From: Verticillium longisporum
Taxonomy: Eukaryota; Ascomycota; Sordariomycetes; Glomerellales; Plectosphaerellaceae
Assembly: GCA_019188255.1 (NCBI GenBank)
Contig: JAETXT010000010.1
Span: 1 to 64,000 of the forward strand
Reading direction: 5' to 3'
Length of the DNA: 64,000 nucleotides
Positions 10,968 to 22,202 of this stretch are shown one piece after another (position 1 is the stretch's first letter; each line of letters starts with the position of its first letter). The translations under genes and the position numbers were made by a program. Below the pieces are notes generated by a model. That model was given only the letters and a program-made list of their open reading frames with translations, was not told where the DNA came from and made no database searches.

Positions 10968-12475
10968 TCAGGAAGAGTCGCTGTTGTCTGCACAAGAAAA
11001 GGCCCCTCCAATTTCTCCGCTGGCATAGGCGTCAATAATGTTCTGTACCACGCCATATGTGCCGCCAATCGTCAGAAAAGCTGCCAGGGCAATCATGAGG
11101 CAGTTCAAATAGTAGACAAGAGCCTGCCACCAGCGGCCCTGGCGGTAGTGTTGGTGATCATGCACCCAAAGATACCCCGGCAGCCCGAGTGCCAGTGGCG
11201 AGAAGGTCAGACTGCCCGCGAGCGCGAGAAGATAATTGAAAATAGGGATGCCAGACGCGAGAAGGAAAGATACAAGACACATGCTGCCTGTGCATCCAAA
11301 CCAAACCGACCAATGGACAGCTGAGTTCTTCTGCAGATGCTCCGAGTTGCGCAGGATACGAACGAACATGTACTTGGCCGCGACATGGACGTACAGACAG
11401 GCGCTGACGAGGAGACCAATCAAGCCGATTCCGTAAGCTACTTTCTTGACAACGTGGCCAGCACTGCCGAGAGAAGGCGAGGCCACCCATTGGCCACAAT
11501 AACGATAGACGACCAAAGAGAAGGTCAGGTAGGAGGCTGTGACGATTCCCATGCAAAGGTAAACGGCCTTGTTGTAGTCCCGGGGCTTTCGCATCTCTGA
11601 GATGACGGGCAGAAACGCTGAGGTTCCGGCCCCAGAGCAAAAGATCGTGGCCACCGACGTGATGCCTGTGACGAATGTCGGATTTCCGATAACGTGATAG
11701 CCCAGTTCGAAATCTCCAGTCCGTGGAGCAGCTGCAGGACGATCGCGGGTAGTGACACCGACGCTGTTGGGCTGTCAGCCGGGATTTCGCAGGTAAAAGT
11801 CTCGCATCAAACTCACACGACAATGAAGACAGCAATGTAGACCGAGAGAAACCCAGCCCACGTAAGCCATGCAATCTTTTCAAATTTTCGTACGCTTGCA
11901 AGACCAAAAACAGCAATCGTTGCGACAAGCATAAACCAATTCGTGCAGATAGCGTGGCTTGATAGTACATTGAGGCCGACAGAGGATCCGAATATGCCAC
12001 TGGCCGCAACAATTGCGTACGTGACGAGGAAAAGCACGCCGACAATTTCCCTCAGCCAAACACCGCCGACAACGTAGGCCATGTCGGCGATTGAATGGCA
12101 GCCAGCATGCGTGTTGCGGAAGTTTCCCTGGATAATAGCACAGTAGGTATTCAAAAACTGCCAGCCCAGAACGTTGATGGCGCCGGGTAGGGCCCCGAGA
12201 ACGAACATGGCGGAAGGTATACTGAGTACACCAGTGGCGAAGATCACTAAATGCTTATTAGGAGCTGAATGCCATCGGCACAGGAGAGACGCACCTTTAA
12301 GGAAAATGACCGAAGCATGAATCCAACCTACAGTACGGAAGTCGACTGTGCCCTCGCCCTTTTTGAAAACTTCAAAGGATTCATTGGTGTTGTCTGCTTT
12401 GGTGACTTCGATGCTACCGCTTGTCCGTACTGGAGCAATGGTATCAATGCCCTTTTCTGAATCGCTATTGGACAT
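10968..12475 (-). CDS. AAAP-family amino acid transporter
   Basis: Three exons on the minus strand: 12475-12295, 12246-11817 and 11763-10968, giving 468 residues. The hydrophilic N-terminus is followed by about 11 predicted helices. Family features include GVLSIPSAMFVLGALPG in the first helix region and a VTTRDRPAAAPRTGDFELGYHVIG linker typical of fungal Mtr/Avt-like amino acid permeases. It should import neutral or aromatic amino acids or related small nitrogen compounds; the substrate is not deducible. The first intron is 48 nt and stop-free, so an unspliced product stays in frame. The upstream region contains four HGATAR/GATA-type sites. It is the first member of the accessory block that runs to 22.2 kb. 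Confidence 0.9.
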
Positions 12476-13260
12476 GCTGGGTCCCAGTTTGTAGTGGCTT
12501 TCGTGTGCGATAAAATGCGTCTGGATCTTTGTGGTTGAAGAAGGATCGACAAGTGTCTGCCAGTAAGACGAATACACGCCTCTATTATATAGAAAGCGTT
12601 ACCTACCGTGTGCATTACTACACGAGGGAGAAGCAGGCTTATCTCCAAAGAGGAGATTGGTCTGGGCTGCTTTCAGGACATGTACGCAGGCCCAAATCAT
12701 GACCAACGTCAGCAGAACGTTCCCCGGACTTGGGTTACATCTGCAAGTGCCGCTGAGTGGGAACCGAAGTGGAGTGATTGTCGTTCACGTAAGGAGCGTG
12801 ATGATAAGGTTGGAGTCATCTTGACATCTTGGGGCAATCTAGCATCTCTGGTTGGTTTCACGTTGCTCCAACCATGACACTAAACCCCAACTCTGATAAC
12901 CACAGAAACAGTCAGTCGCATATGTGGAAGCGGGGTCGATCTTACTCGTTTGAGCGACATCTGGAGCCTGAGGAAGCGCTCGTGACAAGTATTCGTCAAT
13001 CATGAAGACGTGAATCTCTAATACCAGGCGCGGGACTAACTCTTGGCCAGCGGGTGATCCTTATCACAACATACCATTTGGGCACCGCCGGAAATGATGA
13101 ATGAGACGTGATATTGAGAAATTACTTGGTGGAATTCTCAAGCGGACTATCGAGATTGATTGATTCTCAATGATATGGCAGGAGACTTCAACAGAGCCTG
13201 AACATTGATGATAGGCAAGATATACAATTGTCTCAACTCTCTGCATTAATAGCTATCCTC
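12476..13260. promoter_or_regulatory. spacer between AAAP transporter and CE4 hydrolase, GATA-site rich
   Basis: About 785 bp without a supported gene, lying 5' of the transporter and 3' of the CE4 gene. It contains GATA-type sites at 12638-12644 (CTTATCT), 12802-12808 (TGATAAG), 12894-12899 (TGATAA) and 13060-13066 (CTTATCA). Such HGATAR sites bind AreA/NIT2-type nitrogen regulators in fungi. Function here is inference. Confidence 0.5.
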
Positions 13261-14248
13261 TTATAGCGTTGTAGACTCTTTCATGATGGCTCCTGGTGTG
13301 GCAGGCAAAATTGACCCCTCTGGAACCGCGTTTCTGCTCTTGAAATCATCGCAAATTTGCTCCATTGTGACAAACTCCACTCCTTCGTGACTCTTCATGT
13401 ACTCGATGAGCCTCTCATGCATCAATAAGACGTGAGGGCGGCCCGAAACATCAGGGTGTATGGTTATGGGAAATATGAACTCGTCATACTCCCGATAGAA
13501 GTAATCAAAGTGATCTCGCCAAATATCTTCAACGTCGCGTGCGTTCACAAAACCATGACTGTTTGGCGCGTCTTTGATGAACATCATTGGTGGGAGGTCG
13601 TCGAGATACCAGTTTGCCGGTATTTCAACAATGCCAGTGTTTTGCCCTTGTACAAGAGGTTTCATCCACTCGCTGGCTTTCTTTTTGTAGTCGATCTTTG
13701 TCCAAGTATCTCCGGTGCGAAGGTAGTAGGCCTGACAATCGTGGTGACTCATGCTGTGGTCGTACTCAATCCCGTAATCGGCCAACAGCTGGCAGCCTTC
13801 CTTCGAGGTCTCCCACCAAGGTGCGACGGACCCTCGAGGAGGTTTACCAGCAAACTCGGTCAACATTCGGTACGTCTTATCGAGGACCTCCTTCTGCTGT
13901 TCTATAGTCATGTCGGTGGGGTTCTCATGAGAGTACCCATGCAGACCAATCTCATGGCCAGCATCACGAACGGCAGCCATTTCTTCGGGAAACGTCTCAA
14001 GGCTGTGGCCCGGGATGAACCAAGTGCTTTTAATGTTGTACTTGGTGAAAAGTTTCAGAACCCTCCTGGTTCCGACAGTGCCGGCAAAGAGACCTATTCT
14101 TGTGTGAGTATGGAGTCCGTATTGGGTAGACGCGAACCTCACCTCTGCTAATATCGTTCGGTGAATCTTCTCCGCCGTACGAGCCCAGCCACCCGGCAAC
14201 GGCATCGACATCGACACCATAGCTGACCAAGACACGTTTCTTGCCCAT
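13261..14248 (-). CDS. CE4 / HpPgdA-PuuE-like deacetylase (candidate cyclic imide hydrolase)
   Basis: Two exons: 14248-14143 and 14093-13261, intron 49 bp, giving 312 residues. This is a NodB-homology (carbohydrate esterase 4) fold. The metal-binding Asp lies in YGVDVDAV (D12/D14) and the two metal His in HGYSHENP (H87, H91). Further motifs are [15 protein letters not shown] and [14 protein letters not shown]. The short length, the lack of a signal peptide and the [16 protein letters not shown] segment fit the cytosolic HpPgdA/PuuE-like branch rather than secreted chitin deacetylases. As I recall, that branch includes ring-opening cyclic imidases and PuuE allantoinase. With an amidase gene immediately upstream on the same strand, ring opening of an imide followed by hydrolysis of the half-amide is a reasonable hypothesis. 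The substrate is unproven. Confidence 0.85.
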
Positions 14249-14697
14249 GGTAGCGTATGAGAAGGAGTAGATAATTCTGGAAGATGCGGGGGCATGTGCG
14301 GTTACAGTGACATTTATCTGCCGAGTACCCTCCGCATCGATCCTCCCTGATCTGCGGGCGCCACAACTGGATTCGCACCGGAGTACGTCATGGCGACGTT
14401 GGAGGCTAAGCCCCTTATCGCGGGGTAGCTGTTCAGGAGGCCGTTGCCTCCAACTGCGGGCCAGCACCGTTGGGGTAAAGACAGTGTCGATGCTGCTTCG
14501 ACGATGTTTGACTTATCATGTTTAGTCAAGATACAGGAACGTAGTGCAATTTGGCAAGATAAGACCGCACCTACCATGCCAAATAAGCGACGGGGGCCCT
14601 ACGACGCAGCGATATCAACAAGCTTGGCTGAGGCTTCGGCCATGGTGGAAGCACGCGACGTATTGATGTCCAGGGGCTGTGACATACATTCGAGCCA
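14249..14697. promoter_or_regulatory. promoter region of CE4 hydrolase with three GATA-type sites
   Basis: Three HGATAR sites lie 170-320 bp upstream of the CE4 start: CTTATCG at 14414-14420, CTTATCA at 14512-14518 and AGATAAG at 14557-14563. Clustered GATA sites are the usual target of nitrogen-catabolite regulators. No gene is seen in this stretch. Confidence 0.5.
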
Positions 14698-16398
14698 TTA
14701 CGGTGCTTGCATGTCTTGTGCTTGATACTCTTTCCACTCAAACGCCGACTCCCACGCCTGTCCTACCGGGATGCTGCTCTCTCGCCACATACCTCCGACG
14801 ATCTGCATGCCGACGGGAAGCATCGTATTCTGATCATCTGCAGCTCCTGCGAGCCCCACTGGAAGTGACATGGCAGGATGTCCAGTGACATTGAAAATGG
14901 CTGTGTTTGAGGTGAGTCCAATACTCGGTTCGAACGAACCCAAGACTGAGTCTCGAGGCCCATGGCGAGGAGCGACAAAAGGGGTAGTAGGCATGACTAT
15001 GACATCGTATGATTGAAAAACGCGATCATACGCATCTCTCAGTTGCCTCCCAATGTTGACGGTCTTGCTGTACAGGCCTGGAAACTTGTCCATGAGGTAA
15101 AGCCCATTGATGACGGTGTTCTTGGTTGAAGGAAACAGTTTCTGAAAGTTTGAGTCGACCCATGGAAGTCTTGCCTTCTCAAACTCCGTCAGATGAAGAC
15201 CTCGTTGACCATAGCCTCGACCGAGAATACCCATGGCACCAGACAGACGCTGTTGTATGGTCCATATCGATGGTCCTTCCACATGGCAAGGTATGGAAAC
15301 AGTATCGACCACAGCACCAAGCTGCTCTAGTCCCCTTGTTGCGGCAAGGACGCAAGATCTTACATTGCTTTGAACCAAAGCATGATCGATTCCCTCTTTC
15401 AGTACAGCGACTTTGACGCCGTCGAGTCTCTTCGAGCCGCATAGTGTCCTGGAAAACTTGAAAGTCCCATGTGGCCCAGCTCCCACCGACTTTCCGTCAA
15501 TGTTGTCATAGCCGGCAATGGCGTCAAGACATAAAGCGACATCTGCAACACATCTTGCCAATGGACCTGCGTGGTCGTCTATGGGATCTCCGGATGTGAT
15601 ACCGGTACATGGGACGAGACCATGTGTTGGCTTGAGTCCAACACAGCCGCAGAGAGAAGCCGGCACTCGTATACTCCCGCCTTGATCCGTACCCAACGCG
15701 ATGTCAACAGTCGCAGAGGCTACCAAGGCTGCACCGCCGGAGGTGCTCCCTCCCGCCGAGTAGCCTATTGCGTGGGGATTTTCAACTGTTCCTTGAGCGC
15801 TCGTGAAAGATGATGTGGAATTGCAAAAGTGTTCGCATGTTGCAGTTCCTAGAATGTCGGCACCCTCATCAAGGACGCGGGTGACGATGGTGGCGTCTGT
15901 GGATGGAGTCCAGGCTGGGAAAGCATCGCTCCCAAAGAACTGAGGGACTCCGGCGACTGCGATGCAGTCTTTCAGGCAGACACTTTTTCCTTTCATTGAG
16001 CCTCCTAAAGTACTGCCTTTGATCAGGAATCGATGAGCCCAGGCGTGGCCAAACTTCTGATCAACCTCAACAGCGAGGCGCACATTCTGGCGAGGATATC
16101 GTAAGAGGTCCGGGGCAGGCTGATAATCCGGAAGGCTCAAAACTCTCTCCGCACAGTCGTGTACGGCAGCAAGAAGTCGCTCGTACTCTGAAGATTCTTC
16201 GTCCTTGATAGTTAGGCCCAGTGGTGCAAGGACCTTTTCCACATCGCCTTCGCGAACAGGGTTGTCGCTGAGTTCCATGTCAGTGTTCGCGATCGATATT
16301 CGGGGCTTCAGTCTTACGATGCGATATCCTTGAAAAAGACCGACATGATGATCGTGAGGAGTTGTGGCTGTAGAGTCTTCCTCTATGGTGCCAGTCAC
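14698..16398 (-). CDS. amidase-signature family hydrolase
   Basis: Intronless gene for 566 residues. The amidase signature is clear: catalytic Lys in VCLKDCIAV, cis-Ser in GYSAGGSTSGGAALVA, and nucleophile Ser in GTDQGGSIRVPAS followed by CGCVGLKPTHG. It should hydrolyse a carboxamide to acid plus ammonia in the cytosol. The N-terminal 130 residues (helical, ending LIKGS) match the extended N-terminus of fungal allophanate- or acetamidase-like members. The start at 16398 is the first ATG; an alternative at 16278 would remove 40 unconserved residues. It lies 449 bp upstream of the CE4 hydrolase on the same strand, which suggests sequential steps in degradation of a cyclic imide or similar nitrogen compound (inference). 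Confidence 0.9.
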   Translation of the reverse strand: MTGTIEEDSTATTPHDHHVGLFQGYRIVRLKPRISIANTDMELSDNPVREGDVEKVLAPLGLTIKDEESSEYERLLAAVHDCAERVLSLPDYQPAPDLLRYPRQNVRLAVEVDQKFGHAWAHRFLIKGSTLGGSMKGKSVCLKDCIAVAGVPQFFGSDAFPAWTPSTDATIVTRVLDEGADILGTATCEHFCNSTSSFTSAQGTVENPHAIGYSAGGSTSGGAALVASATVDIALGTDQGGSIRVPASLCGCVGLKPTHGLVPCTGITSGDPIDDHAGPLARCVADVALCLDAIAGYDNIDGKSVGAGPHGTFKFSRTLCGSKRLDGVKVAVLKEGIDHALVQSNVRSCVLAATRGLEQLGAVVDTVSIPCHVEGPSIWTIQQRLSGAMGILGRGYGQRGLHLTEFEKARLPWVDSNFQKLFPSTKNTVINGLYLMDKFPGLYSKTVNIGRQLRDAYDRVFQSYDVIVMPTTPFVAPRHGPRDSVLGSFEPSIGLTSNTAIFNVTGHPAMSLPVGLAGAADDQNTMLPVGMQIVGGMWRESSIPVGQAWESAFEWKEYQAQDMQAP

Positions 16399-16925
16399 GT
16401 AACCGTCGTGTGTGCGTCTAATGATGTAGAGTACCGTTGCGATTTACTGCTTTTCAATGAGACACAGTAGTCCTTTGGTTCACGTGTTGAGATCTGAACC
16501 TGAAATATTTCTTGAAGCTCACGTCAGTCGTGATTTTAGTCATAAAAATCGACACGACACCGCCGTTTCATTTCATCATATGAGACGTACGACAAATCAT
16601 GGTCGTCGACGCCGCATATCATGACAGGTCTCCAAACTTGGCCCCAATGTTGTTCGCCTCCAAATATGACCATTGGGCATCCTGACCCCAACTTGTTGGA
16701 GTCTGTGTGGAGATCAACTCCAACATGAGCGGGGTACTGAAAACAGGGTTGACCTGACGTGCATTCAGGCCAAAACTTTGAGCCGCCATTGCCGTGATCT
16801 CTTCATCAGCTTCGGTGAAGTGGTGGCGGCGCATCTTCTCCGGGTAGCTTTATAGAAGCGTGACATTATTTCCCAGCCAGAGGTCTCGTCAGTCTAGTTT
16901 ACCTCCATCCGCTTCCATTCTCCCA
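16399..16925. promoter_or_regulatory. divergent intergenic region, amidase / alcohol dehydrogenase
   Basis: Shared 5' region of two divergently transcribed genes. A 71-codon open frame at 16619-16834 (minus) has no recognised features and is probably not a gene. I see no clear GATA cluster here. Confidence 0.45.
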
Positions 16926-18069
16926 ATGGCTGAAGTCCAACACCCCCGCATCATGAGAGCTGCACAAATTGTAGAGGTTGGTATCGCCATCCCCACAGAT
17001 GTATACAAGGAGAGTGACTAAGGAACACTAGTATGGGAAACCATATCAGCTTACTGAGAGACCAACTCCAATTATACGGGATCACGAACTCTTGGTTCAG
17101 GTCAAAGCAGCTGGTTTCTGCCACTCTGACCTCCAAGTGTTGAACGGACAGTTCAAGTCACCTCTTGGTCTCATCCCATCTCACGAGCCGGCCGGATGCA
17201 TTGTTCAAATTGGACATCGATGCCAACCTCGTTGGAAGCTTGGTCAGAGGGTCGGTGTGCTCAACTTCAAAAATGCCTGCGACCAATGCGCTGGTTGCAA
17301 GACGGCGAAGCAAGCACTGAATCACTTGGATCCGCGGTATTGCGACAACCGAGAGACTGCAGGATTCCAAAACGACGGAGCGTTTGCGGAATACATGGTC
17401 GCCGACCCAGAAACAACCGTGTTACTCCCCGACAGTCTTTCTTTCGAGCAGGCGGCACCACTAATGTGCGCGGGTGCCACTGTCTGGGGCTCGCTCGAAA
17501 GAGCAACCCAAGGCCTGGAACAAGGCAATGTTGTGGCTATCGTAGGCATCGGTGGCCTTGGGCATTTAGGTATCCAGTTCGCCAAGGGCCTCGGTTTCCG
17601 AACTATTGCTATAGACAGCCGCCCAGCGGGGAGGCGATTGGCCAACGAAACATCGAACCCATCTTTGCGTCCTGACCTTGTAATAGACTCGGGTAGTCCC
17701 GACGCCAACAGGCGGATCTTTGAGTTCACAGAAGGCCAGGGTGTTGCGGCAGCTATTGTCTGTACAGACTCATTGATCGCTAATGCCTGGGCCCTCAAAA
17801 TACTTCGCATTGGTGGCTCCCTGGGGATTCTGGGCCTTCCCGCCGAGCAGTGGAGGTTTGAGGCTGACTTGATTGTCTTCAAGCAGTTGGCGCTGAGAGG
17901 GACGTATGTCGCAAGCACAGTCGCCACGGAAAGAATGATGGAGGTCGTTAGCCAACACGGCATCGAGTCTCATTTAGCTATGGCATCTTTTGACGATATT
18001 CCAGGCATCGTCGATGCATACAAAGATGCTGATTTCCGAGGCAGACTTGTAGTTAGGATATCAAGGTAG
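16926..18069 (+). CDS. zinc-dependent alcohol dehydrogenase (MDR family)
   Basis: Two exons: 16926-16976 and 17032-18069, giving 362 residues. The intron has a GTTGGT donor. The catalytic-zinc Cys is in GFCHSDLQ, the usual GHE is SHEPAG here, and the structural zinc Cys set is in CDQCAGC and YC about 19 residues later. The Rossmann NAD-binding motif is VGIGGLGHLG. It resembles fungal Adh1-like enzymes that interconvert alcohols and aldehydes with NAD(P)H in the cytosol. The start at 16926 gives MAEVQHP; a second ATG nine codons later (MRAAQIVE) is equally plausible. It is divergent from the amidase and converges on the regulator gene, inside the putative nitrogen block. Confidence 0.9.
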
Positions 18070-18124
18070 GCACGAAGTGTATGAATTTGATTGCCTTTGC
18101 GCTTACCGCGTGGTAATCACCTTA

Positions 18125-20931
18125 TCATCCTGATACGAGCTTACGATACTCCTGAAGAGCCTGACCCATTACATTTATAAAAGGCCATTGAGTGTTGCTT
18201 TTGAAAAAGTGCGCCCATATCATGAGGACGGCCAGTCCCAGGCTGCGTGGTTCTCGTTCGATGGCCCCGTTGTACTCCTCAGCCACAAAGTCGACTGACA
18301 TGCATGCTTCGTCGACGATGCACCAAACCCAATGAAGAATGCGATCCTCGCTGTCTGCATGATGTCAGCGAGACACTTATGGTAAGAAGCCGTACACTCT
18401 ACCTGTCAAAGGGGTCGCGGTTAGTGTCTCGGTCAACGAGAACAACCACTTGCTCAGTAGGACTGCACATTCTAAGCCTGAGAGCGAATGCCTGACACTC
18501 CAAAAAAAGGCCTGACTGCGTGCGACACGATCTACGCCGAGGCGGACTGGGATGCTTAGCATATGTGTAGAATACAACAGAGCCGTAACAACTCCATCAC
18601 TACGCTCCACGGCCTGGGACTGAGCAAGGGCCCGCGCGATGCGCCTGGGATCACGAGTCTCGAGTAGGCGGTATGGCCCTAGGTGTAGGTGAATTCGAAC
18701 GTATGCCAATCCGAGCAGGGAGCTAGAGGTGAACGGTATAGGTCCGTTCTCATTGTTGGGATCCAGCGTTGACTCTGGAGCCTGCTGCCAACCGGACGTC
18801 CACGAACGGAGTCCACTCCTGTTCAATCAGTCAATACTGCAACTTACTTGGTGCAAATGTCAAGCGGGTACTCACTCAAGCTTATCGACTTCTTCCGCCG
18901 GCAGCTGAGCCGAGTGATCCATGACGGGAAGAGACAAGTCTCTGACAATATATATGCGCTGCAGAAGACCGTGAAGGAGCACGTAATTTCCGAGTGGTGT
19001 TGGAATCGGATCCAAAATCCCCATGCCGTCGTCGGCCTTCTTCAGCAGCAGGGACAACGCATGCTGGAAGAACAGCTGCTGCTTAGATATCTCGCTGTGA
19101 GCAGCCTGCCACTGTGTGGCATTGGGCGCCTTCCATTCCTTGGTCGAGCATGGCAGCCTGAGGTTGATTTCGTTGCTCCGCAGAACAGGATACACGTTGT
19201 AGGCAATGCTATGTATGTGAAGAAAAGAGAACGCGATCAGCTTGGTGCGTCGAACGGATTCCTGCTGTACCCAAGCCTCCCAAACTGCTTGGGATCCGTT
19301 GGTGCCGTCTGTCAAAGACGAATGGGTTTCCTCGTTGAGGCCGAGATCACGAAGAACCTGAGCAAGGAGTCCTTGCAAGGTGAATGCCTCTTGGAGAAGG
19401 GCGACCTTGGGTTCCCAAGTACCATAGCCCATGAGAAGGACGAGAGCGCGTACCGTCTCAATGGGTTCCCAGGTTGTCCACTCATTGATAGGGTCTCGTG
19501 CGACGTGCTCGGGTCGCGTGGCGCCTTTGAATGGCGAGGGGTCATGGAGACCCAGGTAGGAGCGGCTGTTGGCACCAAATTTGCCAGCCTCGCGCCGTAT
19601 CCTCTCTATGAGGATTGCTTGACCAGCATGGAATAGCGACTCAGAATTGCGACGTTCGAAGCAGTACTGACTGCCCAAAGCCGCAATCCCGAGGATCAGT
19701 TCCAAAGCATGGTCCGATAGCCGCCATGTTGCAACATGGATGAAAGGCATATGGGAATGAAACCCCTCAAAGAAGGAGGTCACATATCGCGTCAATGCAT
19801 GGCGTGATGGGATTTTGAAAGTAGGGTCGAGAACATCGCGGAAAGCCTCTGTCGCAGCAATGAGGCGGGAACGCTGGTCGTCAGTGACCCTGAAGGGTTG
19901 AGAATCACCTTCATGGGAACAGGGGCCTACGATTCGTAAGTGAACGTCACTCATGTACAAAACTCAATCATGGCCTTACTGTATTCTGTGAGGTCGTAGT
20001 GCATTCGATCCTTTGCAGGGGCTGAGGGAAGCCAAGCATTGAACGGTGTACCAGGTCTCTGGTTCTGTGTGTAATTTGCATCATCTCTGTTGCGCAAGGC
20101 AGGATCCAAGGCATCTCCTTTCTCCGGAGCTTGGAAGTAGGGGCTCCATTCCGCTGGAAGCCCTACTCCGTCCAGGAAATTTGCGAACTCACGGAACTGG
20201 GCATCGAACCCCGTACTTACACCATCTATCGCACTGCTGTCAAAGAAATGTGGCGGGAGAATGTTCTGCTGAAATGATTGTGCTACCATGCTGTGGCCAT
20301 GACCAAGTGAATACATCCCCGTTGGAGTTTGAGCCCGTTGTTGATGGGTTGGGTTTGACCATTGCGTAGGCTTCACGGCTGTCACAGTTGTAGTGACGGC
20401 GGCGTCGTTGGTAGCTTGGCGGTCTACCAATGGAACAGAACAGGACGCTGGAAGAGTTGGGTTATCATTGGGGTGTGTGTCCTCGTGAGATGTGATTCTT
20501 TGATGGCGGGTTAGGAGATCCCGACGCGTAAACGCAGCTCCGCAATGGCAGATGAAAGGCTTCTCTTTGGTGTCTGGAGTGCAGCACGTTTGGTGAGCAC
20601 ATGGATATGAGGCAAGGAAGCGGACCCAAGCGTGCTGAGACCCCGGTTCTCCTAGGTGGTTTGAAGGGACTCGGCACTTACGAGTGCGAATATGACGTTC
20701 GAGATGCTCGGTGCGCTTGAAGGTTCTGCCGCAATGCGGGCATGCGCGTGCACCAGGGACGGATGTAGTCCGCCGTCTGCGCTTTTTTTGCGGCGGCTTC
20801 TCATATTGTTGCGCGTGGGTATGGGGCAGCATCTCCACTGGAGTCCACAGGAGGGCCTCCCCAGCAGTTTGGAGCACGTGAAGTTCGCCGTGGCGATGTT
20901 GGAGGTGGAAGAGATCTCGGGGAGTGGACAT
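18125..20931 (-). CDS. C2H2 zinc-finger transcription factor with fungal_trans domain
   Basis: Five exons: 20931-20682, 20573-19980, 19926-18876, 18818-18403 and 18354-18125, giving about 846 residues. A basic NLS-like KKRRRR (about residue 50) precedes two C2H2 fingers (CPHCGRTFKRTEHLERH and CHCGAAFTRRDLLTRH) joined by the HTKEKPF linker that is restored only after splicing of the 108-bp first intron. The long C-terminal part is the alpha-helical middle-homology (fungal_trans) domain, with HSHMPFIH, VLLMGYGTWEP and RRTKLIAFSFLHIHS. It is nuclear and DNA-binding. It sits between the alcohol dehydrogenase and the SDR, divergent from the SDR, so it is the obvious candidate local regulator of the block. 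Confidence 0.9.
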
Positions 20932-21335
20932 GCGGCGCGGGTCTCAGGGCAGCTCTGCCTTTTGGGGTCGAACTCGGCTGTCTGTGGAGTTTACGCCAGA
21001 ACATCATCAGCGCTGATCAGAGGCGTGCCATGAGTCGTAAGCGTGCTTCGAGACTGGGGTTATCGACTGCCGGCAACCTGCGCTGCGGGGGTGAGTTGGG
21101 GTAAGATAAGTGCCCATGTACAGTAGATCCGAAGCTACCTACCCAGCCGAGACGATGCCACCCTGATCTGGTCAAATATTGGCGTCTCATCCAGATAGAT
21201 GCATCTAAAAGGTCCGCCATCCGCATCGTATCAACACCTGTGAACTTTTACCATGCTCTTCCATCTATCTTTCTTTCCGTGAGGGAGCCTCCGTATGTCA
21301 ACGTCTGGTTAGTACACGCCAATACGCACCTAGCA
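20932..21335. promoter_or_regulatory. divergent promoter, regulator / SDR
   Basis: About 400 bp shared by the transcription factor (minus) and the SDR (plus). No gene is supported. It is a natural place to look for the binding site of the adjacent regulator. Confidence 0.45.
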
Positions 21336-22202
21336 ATGCTCTTGACATTTCCTGGCGTGGCCCTGGTCACTGGAGCAGGAGGAACAGGTTTGTCAGCATC
21401 ATTGCACGTCATGTTGCGACGGTCATGGCACGGCCTTGCTAACAGGACATAATGTGCATAAGGAATTGGCGCAGCTGTGGCCAAAAGATTCGCGCAGTCC
21501 GGCTGCACCAGGCTGGCCCTCACAGACATCAACGCCGAGTCACTCGCCAAGACACGCAGTGCTTTACGGGAAATTCGACCGGAAGCGCAGATATGTAGCA
21601 TGGAGGGTGACATCTCGAATGATTCCTTTGTGTCGTCCTTCGCCAAGCACGTTTCACAGACGTTCGGGCGTGTCGATTATGCCGTCTTGAGCGCGGGCGT
21701 CCTGGGAGCCTCGTTGCGATCTCACGAAACACCCGTGGCAGATTTTGACCGCATTACAACCATCAACTACAGAGGAACATGGTTGTCATCGCGTGCCATT
21801 CTCTCCATTATGTTAGAGCAAGAGATGCTCGCAGAGTATCCGAGGCAGAGGGGCGCCATTGTGAACATTGCGAGTCAGCTGGGCATTGTGGCTCGGCCCG
21901 CTGCTGCTGCGTATTGCGCGTCAAAGGCTGCAGTCATCAACATGACGAGATCGGATGCCATTGACTACTCCAAGGACGGCATCAGGATCAATTGCGTATG
22001 CCCAGGGGTGATCGAAACACCCATGACGATCGGCTCGGAAGAGGTCGTTCACAGGCTGAAGCCTGCCATCGATATCGCCCCTATGCAGCGAATGGGAACC
22101 CCGGAGGAAGTTGCTGACGCTGTGTTGTTCCTCTGCTCGACGCGGGCATCGTTTGTACAAGGGCATGCGCTCGTAGTTGACGGTGGCTATACTATCAATT
22201 AA
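21336..22202 (+). CDS. short-chain dehydrogenase/reductase (SDR, classical)
   Basis: Two exons: 21336-21387 and 21463-22202, with a 75-bp intron, giving 263 residues. The nucleotide-binding motif TGAGGTGIG is completed only by splicing. Other landmarks are the NNAG-equivalent LSAGVLG, the Ser of NIASQLG, and the catalytic YCASK. PGVIETPM and the C-terminal VDGGYTIN are typical of FabG-like classical SDRs. It is an NAD(P)-dependent oxidoreductase; the substrate is unknown. It is divergent from the zinc-finger regulator and is the last gene of the accessory block before housekeeping genes begin. Confidence 0.92.

Noticed and set aside
16619..16834. 71-codon minus-strand frame between amidase and alcohol dehydrogenase
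   Set aside because: No recognised features, no splice support, and it sits in a divergent promoter region.
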